From an uncultured Clostridia bacterium (GTDB lineage: Bacteria; Bacillota; Clostridia; Lachnospirales; Anaerotignaceae): a stretch of 5,104 nt of DNA. Below the pieces are notes generated by a model that saw nothing but the letters and a program-made list of their open reading frames with translations, made no database searches and was not told the origin of the DNA. The first letter of the stretch is position 1, and every line of letters begins with the position of its first letter. The stretch covers positions 1 through 5,104 of the forward strand of contig CAJUKL010000091.1 in NCBI GenBank assembly GCA_910587195.1. Reading direction: 5' to 3'. Positions 1 through 4,956 of the stretch are shown piece by piece. Made by a program: the position numbers and the translations under genes.

Positions 1-31
1 CTTGAAAGAAAGCTTAGCAAAGAACTTTTGT

Positions 32-48
32 GCAAAACTTCGTTTTGC
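32..48. repeat. Short hairpin, GCAAAAC arms
   Basis: A perfect 7-base inverted repeat, GCAAAAC (32-38) and GTTTTGC (42-48), has a 3-base loop TTC. A weaker outer pairing of CAAAG (18-22) with CTTTG (56-60) could extend the structure. It has no following T-run, so it is not a terminator. It is best read as part of the repeat cluster that fills bases 1-256. Confidence 0.55.
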
Positions 49-150
49 TGCTGTGCTTTGGACTTGAACAGTTACTTCAGTGGAACGGCAACAGAATACC
101 ATCAGGAAAAGTGAAAATCTGTCCTATATACAAAAGAAAAAGTTTTTGGT

Positions 151-172
151 CAAGCTTTTTTTAAAAAGCTTG
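151..172. repeat. Palindrome with CAAGCTTTTT arms
   Basis: CAAGCTTTTT (151-160) and AAAAAGCTTG (163-172) form a perfect 10-base inverted repeat around a TT centre. It contains two HindIII-type AAGCTT cores. As RNA it would fold as an A/U-rich hairpin with a small loop. It sits seven bases before the next palindrome, which argues for one composite repeat element rather than independent sites. Confidence 0.65.
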
Positions 173-178
173 TAGGAG

Positions 179-198
179 TTTGAGGGCTAGCCCTCAAA
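179..198. repeat. Perfect 20-base palindrome
   Basis: TTTGAGGGCTAGCCCTCAAA is fully self-complementary with no spacer. It is more GC-rich than its surroundings. It could be a cruciform or hairpin of a dispersed repeat, or a site for a dimeric DNA-binding protein. The related copy at 216-236 favours the repeat-element reading. Confidence 0.65.
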
Positions 199-215
199 GT
201 CTTTTGACAAGTTGG

Positions 216-236
216 TTTGAGGACAAAGTCCTCAAG
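216..236. terminator. Terminator-like hairpin just upstream of divIB
   Basis: TTGAGGAC (217-224) pairs with GTCCTCAA (228-235) around an AAA loop, with one extra wobble pair at the base. It is followed by GATTTTAAATGTTTT. An 8-9 base-pair stem plus a loose T-rich tail is compatible with a weak intrinsic terminator for transcription arriving from the left. The stem sequence is a diverged copy of the palindrome at 179-198, so it may be a repeat unit rather than a dedicated terminator. Confidence 0.4.
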
Positions 237-256
237 ATTTTAAATGTTTTAATTGT

Positions 257-1087
257 TTGAAGGTGAGAAAAATAAAAAATAATAATAGAAATGTTAGGAA
301 TTATAAGAATAATATAAGAGGAAATAGCAGAAATAATCATAGAGGAAAAAAGGTGCGGAAAAAGAGAAAAGTCACAAAAACCTTTTCTATGAAATTTATT
401 TTTATTTTATTGGTGGCTTGTTTAGGGGGCGCAGGAATTATTTTTTCGCCTATTTTTTCTGTACATACTATAGATATAACAGAAATGGAACAGTATACAA
501 CAGAAGAAGTTTGCGAAATCATAGGATTAAAAGAGGGGGCAAATATCTTTTTGTATGATAAAAAAAAGGCAACGGAAATTTTAAATCAAAATCATTATGT
601 GGAATCTGCAAAAATAGAAGTTTCGCTTCCAAGTACAATTTATATTGAAATAAATGAGAGAAAGGTGCGGGGGTATGTACCTTATGCAGGTTCCTATCTT
701 TATATAGATGAATATGGCAGAGTGTTAGATATTCAAAATGAAACAAAAAAAGTGTTGCCAGTGGTGCATGGCTTAGATTTTGACCAATTTCAGTTAGGTG
801 AATTGTTAGAGGTCAAAAATAAAGAATCCTTTGATGTAGTTGTGTTGGTATCCCAGTTAATTACAAAATATGAACTTTTAAGCAATATTATGGAAATAGA
901 TGTAGATGACCCAGCAAATATTACAGCAAGTATTAATCAAGTAGAAATACAATTTGGCAGTGTTGAGAATTGTGAACAAAAAATGGCATATCTTGCACAA
1001 ATATTAAGCACCATACCAGAAAAGGATAGAGGAATCCTGGATTTAAGTGATATGAGCAAACCTATTGTTTTTCGTTACCTGTCTTAA
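257..1087 (+). CDS. ftsQ: Cell-division protein DivIB/FtsQ
   Basis: Single-pass membrane division protein of the septal peptidoglycan complex; in Firmicutes the family (DivIB) works with FtsL and DivIC outside the membrane. The translation has a Lys/Arg/Asn-rich cytoplasmic tail (residues 1-44), one membrane segment (about 46-68), a POTRA domain (about 69-136, starting VHTIDITEM and ending INERKVRGY) and a beta domain with the family pattern YLYIDEYGRVL (147-157). Length 276 is normal. The TTG start at 257 is the first possible in this frame (an in-frame TGA lies at 218-220) but has no Shine-Dalgarno sequence. GTG at 353 is preceded by AGAGG (341-345) at 7 bases and would give a 244-residue protein that keeps all domains. 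The gene is probably part of a division and cell-wall cluster with ftsZ downstream. The family call is confident; the start is not. Confidence 0.88.
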   Translation: MKVRKIKNNNRNVRNYKNNIRGNSRNNHRGKKVRKKRKVTKTFSMKFIFILLVACLGGAGIIFSPIFSVHTIDITEMEQYTTEEVCEIIGLKEGANIFLYDKKKATEILNQNHYVESAKIEVSLPSTIYIEINERKVRGYVPYAGSYLYIDEYGRVLDIQNETKKVLPVVHGLDFDQFQLGELLEVKNKESFDVVVLVSQLITKYELLSNIMEIDVDDPANITASINQVEIQFGSVENCEQKMAYLAQILSTIPEKDRGILDLSDMSKPIVFRYLS

Positions 1088-1203
1088 CAAAAAATTAATA
1101 AAAAAATTTTATAATATTACTAATTTTGTATTGAATCAAAGCAAAAAAAGAGATAAGATAATAGTAAACATATATTAAAATGGATTTTTTAGAGCAACAT
1201 ATA

Positions 1204-1248
1204 TTGATATATATTATATCTATTACTTTTTACCATAATATATATTAA
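1204..1248. repeat. A/T-only inverted repeat in ftsZ upstream region
   Basis: ATATATATTAT (1207-1217) is perfectly complementary to ATAATATATAT (1235-1245). Extending with one G-T wobble gives 14-base arms, 1204-1217 and 1235-1248, around a 17-base loop. The stem has no G-C pairs and no following T-run, so it is a poor terminator. It could be a weak mRNA structure at the 3' end of a divIB transcript, a flexible or bendable upstream region, or simple chance in AT-rich DNA. Confidence 0.4.
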
Positions 1249-1315
1249 AAGAAAAATATATGAAAAAAGAACACAAAATACAAATTTAGGTATGGTGTTA
1301 TCTATCCTTTTCATG

Positions 1316-1321
1316 TATAAT
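1316..1321 (+). promoter_or_regulatory. Possible -10 box of an ftsZ promoter
   Basis: A perfect TATAAT lies 44 bases before the ftsZ start codon, which would give a leader of about 38 bases. No good TTGACA-like -35 is seen 16-18 bases upstream, and TG directly abuts the box, so it is not a proper extended -10. In such AT-rich DNA TATAAT arises often by chance. The position is sensible, but the call is tentative. Confidence 0.35.
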
Positions 1322-1365
1322 ATATACTACTCTATGTAATTCTGAAACTCTAGGAGGGGATTTTT

Positions 1366-2562
1366 TTGCTCGAATTTGATATTCCACGGAGCAGTAACAT
1401 GGCACAAATCAAAGTGGTTGGTGTCGGTGGCGGCGGCAACAATGCAGTAGATCGTATGATTGAAGACGGTTTGGAAGGCGTTGAATTTATTTCTGTGAAT
1501 ACAGATAGTCAACAGTTGGTAGATTCAAAATCACCTGTTAAAATACAAATTGGCGAAAAGTTAACAAAAGGTCTTGGTGCAGGAGGAAATCCTGACATTG
1601 GAGAACGTTCCGCAGAAGAAACACAGGAAGAAGTAACACAAGCTTTAAAAGGCGCAGATATGGTGTTTATTACTGCTGGTATGGGTGGCGGCACTGGAAC
1701 AGGTGCAGCACCAAAAATTGCTTCCATTTCCAAAGAAATGGGTATTTTAACGGTTGGTGTTGTAACAAAGCCTTTTAAATTTGAAGGCAAAAAAAGAATG
1801 GCAAATGCAGAACGAGGCATTATGGAATTGAAAAAAAATGTGGATACTCTTGTTATTATCCCAAATCAGCGCCTTATGGGCATTATAGACAAAAAAACAA
1901 CATTGACAGAAGCCTTTAAAAAGGTAGATGAAGTATTAAGACAAGGCGTACAAGGAATTGCAGACTTGATTTCAAAACCAGGTGTTATCAATCTTGACTT
2001 TGCAGATGTGCGTACCATTATGGCAGACCAAGGAATTGCCCATATGGGAATTGGACAAGCTTCTGGTGAAAACAAAGCAGAAGTTGCAGCAAAAGCAGCA
2101 ATTCAAAGTCCACTTTTGGAAACAACCATAGAAGGTGCGAAAAGCGTACTTATCAATTTTAGTGGCGATAGTGATTTAGGTCTTTTGGAAACAGAAGAAG
2201 CAGCCGAATTGATTCGAGAATCTCTTGACCCTGAAGCAGAAATCATTTTTGGTACAACCATTAATGAAGATTTAACTGACCAAGTGGTTGTAACTGTCAT
2301 TGCAACAGGATTAGAAGATGAAGAAGAAGTTGTGCAACAACCACAACCTGTACAGCAACCACAACAAACACAGTCAACAAACTTATTTAATAGACGTGTG
2401 CAGCCACAACCAAGAGTGACACCACAACCTGTACAGCAACAAGTGCAGCAACCACAACAGCAACCAGTAAGAGAAGGAAAACCAATTAGAGGTTTTGACA
2501 ATTTAGATGATTTTGAATCTGAAATTAAAATACCAGATTTTTTAACAAGAAAAAGATTTTAA
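1366..2562 (+). CDS. ftsZ: Cell-division GTPase FtsZ
   Basis: Bacterial tubulin homologue that polymerises with GTP at mid-cell into the Z-ring and recruits the division machinery. The GTPase domain begins with VGVGGGGNNAV (residues 18-28) and VNTD (44-47). It contains the tubulin signature GGGTGTGA (107-114) and the T7 loop NLDFADV (209-215), whose aspartate drives GTP hydrolysis in the neighbouring subunit. The fold ends near VTVIATG (309-315). A Gln/Pro-rich linker (about 323-368) leads to the conserved tail IKIPDFLTRKRF (387-398), the docking peptide for partners such as SepF. Length 398 is typical. TTG is chosen as start because AGGAGGGG (1352-1359) sits 6 bases upstream; the internal ATG at codon 12 has no such site. 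Two 20-base direct repeats in the linker (2340-2359 and 2421-2440) show how the linker expanded. The gene is complete, with all catalytic motifs intact. Confidence 0.98.
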   Translation: MLEFDIPRSSNMAQIKVVGVGGGGNNAVDRMIEDGLEGVEFISVNTDSQQLVDSKSPVKIQIGEKLTKGLGAGGNPDIGERSAEETQEEVTQALKGADMVFITAGMGGGTGTGAAPKIASISKEMGILTVGVVTKPFKFEGKKRMANAERGIMELKKNVDTLVIIPNQRLMGIIDKKTTLTEAFKKVDEVLRQGVQGIADLISKPGVINLDFADVRTIMADQGIAHMGIGQASGENKAEVAAKAAIQSPLLETTIEGAKSVLINFSGDSDLGLLETEEAAELIRESLDPEAEIIFGTTINEDLTDQVVVTVIATGLEDEEEVVQQPQPVQQPQQTQSTNLFNRRVQPQPRVTPQPVQQQVQQPQQQPVREGKPIRGFDNLDDFESEIKIPDFLTRKRF

Positions 2563-2567
2563 CAAAA

Positions 2568-2607
2568 ATAAACTCCCTCCACTTTTATAAATGGGGGGGG
2601 AGTTTAT
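2568..2607. terminator. Intrinsic terminator between convergent ftsZ and DUF262 genes
   Basis: The 13-base arms 2568-2580 and 2595-2607 (ATAAACTCCCTCC against GGAGGGAGTTTAT, one G-T wobble) enclose a 14-base loop. Read on the - strand, the stem is followed by TTTTGTT, a proper T-tract, so it should end the DUF262-gene transcript, whose stop lies about 70 bases before it. Read on the + strand it begins 5 bases after the ftsZ stop, with T's mostly inside the stem, so termination there is plausible but less classical. It is likely shared by both genes. The right side contains a run of eight G's (2593-2600). Confidence 0.75.
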
Positions 2608-2646
2608 GTATAAAACAAGAAAAATTTTTGTCAACGATTTTTTTAT

Positions 2647-2676
2647 GGATTTATTTCCTATGTAGGGAAATAATCC
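2647..2676. repeat. Bulged hairpin at the end of the DUF262 gene
   Basis: GGATT-ATTTCC-TA (2647-2660) pairs with TAGGGAAATAATCC (2663-2676), with single-base bulges at about 2652 and 2665, giving around 11-12 pairs. It ends two bases from the stop codon of the - strand gene. On the + strand it is followed by TTTATTG, a weak terminator-like tail. On the - strand it is followed by A's, so it would not terminate that gene. It may protect the mRNA 3' end or act as a back-up + strand terminator behind ftsZ. Confidence 0.35.
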
Positions 2677-2677
2677 T

Positions 2678-4417
2678 TTATTGTGTCAACTCATTTTCAT
2701 TTAAATAATTTAAAAAAGTATCTATAATATTACGACTACGTTTTTGAATATCTTCTTCTGTAAAGTCGGTCATATGGTTTGATAAATTAATTAATTCTTG
2801 TATTTTCGTACCATCTTTTTTCTGCTTTCGGTTGTTGATAAAACCTTGATAATATTTTATTTTATCTGTAAAACGGTAATCAGCAGCACGTATATTAATA
2901 CGTTTTTCTAATAACACTTTGTTGCCAAGAGAATCAATACTATGTGTATGTTTTAAAGTTTTTTCTTTGTCTTGTCGATTTTTAGCATAGATGTGTTCTA
3001 TTTCGAATACAGTTTCAAGGGAAAGTAATTCTTGTTTTTCATTTTGAAAAGCCCACCAAGCAAGCATAGCTTTTGTAATAGGGCGAGTGTTATGAAAGCG
3101 AAAGTTAGAAAATGTAGTATTTACTGTGGAAGGAACAAATTTAAAATCTGCAAAGGTTACAGGTTCTCCTTTTACAATATTTAACATTTCAGCATAAACA
3201 GGTGTTCTAAGTGCATTTACACCTGGATTTGTAATAGCATAAGTCCAAATAAATCCAATCGTTTTGTTTAAAAACTTATAAAATGCTTCTTCTTCCAGCA
3301 GTCCATTTTCATCTTTATTTTGCATAAAATACACAGATACAAAATAAGTCCACATACCGTTAGGGGCATAATTTAATACAAATAGTCTATGTAAGATGCG
3401 AGTAGAAAATCTATCTTTGTCTTGGTTTGACACATCTTCCCAAAAATGTGCAAGTAAAATCAAGTTTTCAAATGTTTCTTCTTTTTTTAATAAAGCATAA
3501 TTGTTTTTTTCGTAAAATTTTCGTAAGGCTTCTGTTGTAGAAGATTTTATACCTTGTATAGCTCTAATATAATACATATAGCGAGTAAATAGTTCATCCA
3601 TTGGTGCGTTTGTAAGAGGGCGAAAAATTTTTTTGCTTAAGGCTTCTAAATTTTTCCAACGATTGATAAAAGAATCTTTTTTTCCAATATTGGAATAATG
3701 TTTGTAAAATTGCGCCTTAAAAATATCAGAATCAGATAAAGGTTTTCCACGGTCATTTAAAGTAGAAAAAATCCTAAGTGCAGTATCTTGAGATTCTGCT
3801 TCAATCGGTAGCAAAATGCAATTATTCATAATGCGAGTAGGAAGATAAGCAAAATAAGTTGGAAATCTGTTTAAAAAAGAGTCAATACAATTTTGAAAAA
3901 AACGAAAATTTACAGCATATCTGCTAGTTTGTTCTTTGGTTGTAACACCGGTACGCAAGATTGCAATAAACTCCTCTTTATCATCTTCTATCACCACTTC
4001 AGAATTAATTTTTAATTCCATTTTATCTGGTTCGCCAAATTCATTTGTTTTCCAAAGACATTTTTCAATATTTTGCCTGGTAGAAATGGATTCTTTGTCC
4101 TGCATATGACTAAATTTTGTATAAAAGGCACGAAGAAGTAACATCAATGTTGTAAGACGCTGCTGACCATCAATGACTTCCATTTTTTCATCTTTATTTT
4201 TAAAAGTAACAATAGGCCCTAAAAAGTATTCACTATTTCTATCAAATTCTGTGCTTCCATTATCTGGAATTGCAAAAGTAAAAATGTCATCCCATAAAGT
4301 TTGACATTCCACTTCTTCCCAAGCATAAGGTCGTTGGTAATCTGGAATTAAAAAATCCGCTCTTTTATCTTGAAATAAATCTTTAATTGTTTTTTGGTCA
4401 ACATTTAATTTTGACAC
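2678..4417 (-). CDS. DUF262-DUF1524 GmrSD-type restriction protein
   Basis: A likely type IV, modification-dependent defence nuclease. Families with this layout (single-chain GmrSD, BrxU, SspE) couple nucleotide hydrolysis to cleavage of modified phage DNA or respond to a host DNA mark; which applies here cannot be read from the sequence. The N-terminal DUF262 domain shows IPDYQRPYAW (24-33), the hallmark DGQQRLTT (83-90) and STLNDRGKPLSDSDIFKA (218-235). The C-terminal DUF1524 domain, an HNH-like nuclease, shows IEHIYAKN (473-480, with H475) and LGNKVLL...N (497-508); D513 sits where an Asn is often found. Length 579 matches fused two-domain members, so it appears intact. The GTG start follows AAGGGGG (minus strand) at 8 bases. 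An ATG six bases upstream is immediately followed by TAG. The gene stands alone, convergent to ftsZ, with no methylase, dnd/ssp or BREX partner in the window, suggesting an accessory insertion. Confidence 0.88.
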   Translation of the reverse strand: MSKLNVDQKTIKDLFQDKRADFLIPDYQRPYAWEEVECQTLWDDIFTFAIPDNGSTEFDRNSEYFLGPIVTFKNKDEKMEVIDGQQRLTTLMLLLRAFYTKFSHMQDKESISTRQNIEKCLWKTNEFGEPDKMELKINSEVVIEDDKEEFIAILRTGVTTKEQTSRYAVNFRFFQNCIDSFLNRFPTYFAYLPTRIMNNCILLPIEAESQDTALRIFSTLNDRGKPLSDSDIFKAQFYKHYSNIGKKDSFINRWKNLEALSKKIFRPLTNAPMDELFTRYMYYIRAIQGIKSSTTEALRKFYEKNNYALLKKEETFENLILLAHFWEDVSNQDKDRFSTRILHRLFVLNYAPNGMWTYFVSVYFMQNKDENGLLEEEAFYKFLNKTIGFIWTYAITNPGVNALRTPVYAEMLNIVKGEPVTFADFKFVPSTVNTTFSNFRFHNTRPITKAMLAWWAFQNEKQELLSLETVFEIEHIYAKNRQDKEKTLKHTHSIDSLGNKVLLEKRINIRAADYRFTDKIKYYQGFINNRKQKKDGTKIQELINLSNHMTDFTEEDIQKRSRNIIDTFLNYLNENELTQ

Positions 4418-4451
4418 TACATTCTCCCCCTTTAATTCTAAGATAGATAGT

Positions 4452-4480
4452 ATTATAGCACAAAATGATAAATTTAATAA
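4452..4480 (-). promoter_or_regulatory. Extended -10 promoter of the DUF262-DUF1524 gene
   Basis: On the - strand, TGC followed by TATAAT (ATTATA on + at 4452-4457) forms a perfect extended -10. The -35 region 17 bases further upstream (4475-4480, TTATTA) is weak, as is usual when TGn is present. The predicted start near 4445 leaves a leader of about 28 bases carrying the AAGGGGG ribosome binding site. This indicates the gene has its own housekeeping-type promoter. Confidence 0.65.
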
Positions 4481-4674
4481 GATTAAGAATAAAAAAATAA
4501 ATGGATAATTTCTGAAAAGAAGTTTTATTTAAGGTGATTTTTTATAGCTTGAAAATGAATGATTTATTTTATAAATTGTACAAATTTGAAAACAAAAAAA
4601 GTGAAGAAGATAGAAAAAACTCTAATTATAATATACTTTATAAAAAAATATTTGGCAAATTTAGTATAAAAAGG

Positions 4675-4815
4675 TATTCCTTTTGAGAAAAACTTTATTG
4701 ATTTTTTTTCAAAAAAAACTTGAACACTTTGAATAAAATGTGTTATATTATACTTATAAAAAACTAGAAAATTTGTCTTATTTATGTTTAAAAAGATTTT
4801 TTCTCAAAAGGAATA
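4675..4815. repeat. 18-base perfect inverted repeat flanking a promoter (possible invertible segment)
   Basis: TATTCCTTTTGAGAAAAA (4675-4692) is exactly reverse-complementary to 4798-4815, with 105 bases between. Weaker complementarity continues outward (AAAAA at 4668-4672 with TTTTT at 4817-4821, then AAATTTA with TAAATTT), so imperfect arms span roughly 4657-4692 and 4798-4833. The enclosed DNA contains the promoter at 4720-4749. Size, arm length and promoter content match known phase-variable invertible promoters in gut Firmicutes, such as the cwpV switch of Clostridioides difficile. No recombinase gene is in the window, which is normal for such switches. Because the arms begin and end with TA, a small MITE with TA target duplication is an alternative. 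The repeat is directly visible; the function is inference. Confidence 0.6.
4720..4749 (+). promoter_or_regulatory. Sigma-A-type promoter for the SLH-protein gene
   Basis: TTGAAC (4720-4725), an 18-base spacer, then TATATT (4744-4749) preceded by TGT, an extended -10. Directly upstream lies a T8-C-A8 tract (4702-4718), which resembles an UP element. Transcription would start near 4756 and give a leader of about 200 bases before the ATG at 4957. A strong promoter with a long leader is typical of abundant surface-layer proteins. It lies entirely between the inverted-repeat arms, so its direction could be reversible. Confidence 0.55.
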
Positions 4816-4860
4816 GTTTTTAAAAATAAATTTAGATAATTTTTTAGTTTTGGAATAAAA

Positions 4861-4870
4861 AAAGGAGGGG
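4861..4870 (+). promoter_or_regulatory. Shine-Dalgarno-like motif without a start codon
   Basis: AAAGGAGGGG is an excellent anti-16S match but has no ATG, GTG or TTG within the next 5-12 bases (AGCTTTTTAC follows). It lies in the predicted SLH leader, 87 bases before the real start. It may be a ribosome standby site, an mRNA-stabilising ribosome-binding element, or the remnant of a lost gene start. Confidence 0.35.
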
Positions 4871-4906
4871 AGCTTTTTACAGAAAGGGAACATATTTCAT
4901 AAGTGT

Positions 4907-4932
4907 TTACAGTTAAAAATTTTTAGCTGTAA
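4907..4932 (+). repeat. Leader hairpin before the SLH ribosome binding site
   Basis: TTACAGTTAAAAA (4907-4919) pairs with TTTTTAGCTGTAA (4920-4932), with one G-T wobble, giving up to about 11 pairs around a tight A/T loop. It ends 7 bases before AAGGAGG (4940-4946), leaving the ribosome binding site free. On the mRNA it could block 5' decay or limit upstream structure. It has no following T-run, so it is not a terminator. Confidence 0.5.
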
Positions 4933-4956
4933 TGTATTGAAGGAGGAAAATAAAAA

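Larger units (their letters stand above)
1..256. other. Non-coding spacer upstream of divIB, hairpin cluster
   Basis: No convincing gene is visible here. Frame 1 is open from the window edge to a TGA at 112-114 (about 37 residues, Cys- and Ser-rich, resembling no protein I know), so the tail of an upstream gene cannot be fully excluded. Frame 2 is interrupted by TGA at 65-67 and TAG at 173-175. The stretch holds four closely spaced inverted repeats (32-48, 151-172, 179-198, 216-236). The last two are related to each other, both reading TTTGAGG...CCTCAA. Local GC-rich islands in otherwise AT-rich DNA and the chain of palindromes suggest a dispersed intergenic repeat of the kind common in Clostridia. 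That identity is inference. I see no convincing promoter for divIB here: TTGACA at 204-209 has no matching -10 at 16-18 bases. Confidence 0.55.
1088..1365. other. AT-rich spacer between divIB and ftsZ
   Basis: This 278-base gap contains no ftsA, no DUF881 gene and no other gene. The longest tempting frame (ATG 1180 to TAA 1248, 22 residues, hydrophobic) has no ribosome binding site. What can be seen is an A/T-only hairpin (1204-1248), an 11-base direct repeat ATATATTAAAA at 1170-1180 and 1240-1250, and a TATAAT box close to ftsZ. It probably carries the ftsZ promoter and leader. No clear GC-rich terminator for divIB is present. Confidence 0.6.
4418..4956. other. Divergent AT-rich regulatory spacer
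   Basis: This 539-base gap lies between two divergently transcribed genes and holds no convincing gene. It contains the - strand promoter near 4452-4480, an AT-rich stretch to about 4650 with no clear elements, a long inverted repeat (4675-4692 and 4798-4815) around a + strand promoter, a ribosome-binding-like motif without a start (4861-4870), and a hairpin (4907-4932). A weak 50-codon frame (GTG 4534 to TGA 4686) lacks a spaced ribosome binding site and has the Lys/Asn/Tyr/Phe composition expected from AT-rich noise. Confidence 0.6.

Noticed and set aside
1..114. Tail of an upstream protein in frame 1
   Set aside because: The residues resemble no murein or division protein expected upstream of divIB, and the DNA contains a hairpin of the repeat cluster. 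Not excluded, only unsupported.
204..232. TTGACA at 204-209 as a divIB promoter
   Set aside because: Nothing like TATAAT at 16-18 bases downstream (AGTCCT), and the region is occupied by a hairpin.
1180..1248. 22-residue hydrophobic frame between divIB and ftsZ
   Set aside because: No ribosome binding site before the ATG, and it overlaps the A/T-only hairpin; likely chance.
1170..1250. Repeated ATATATTAAAA motifs as operator or CRISPR-like repeats
   Set aside because: Only two copies, A/T only, no regular spacing; expected in such low-complexity DNA.
2103..2501. Cys-rich frame on the - strand opposite the ftsZ 3' half
   Set aside because: It is the antisense shadow of the Gln/Pro-rich linker and conserved FtsZ codons; no ribosome binding site or known family.
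4534..4686. 50-codon + strand frame (GTG 4534, or ATG 4555) ending in TGA within the left inverted-repeat arm
   Set aside because: No spaced ribosome binding site, composition (Lys, Asn, Tyr, Phe, Ile) expected from AT-rich DNA, and no recognisable pattern.
4747..4752. TATAAT on the - strand inside the possible invertible segment, as a second opposing promoter
   Set aside because: No -35 at normal spacing; the best match (AAGACA) is 21 bases away. It overlaps the better + strand -10.
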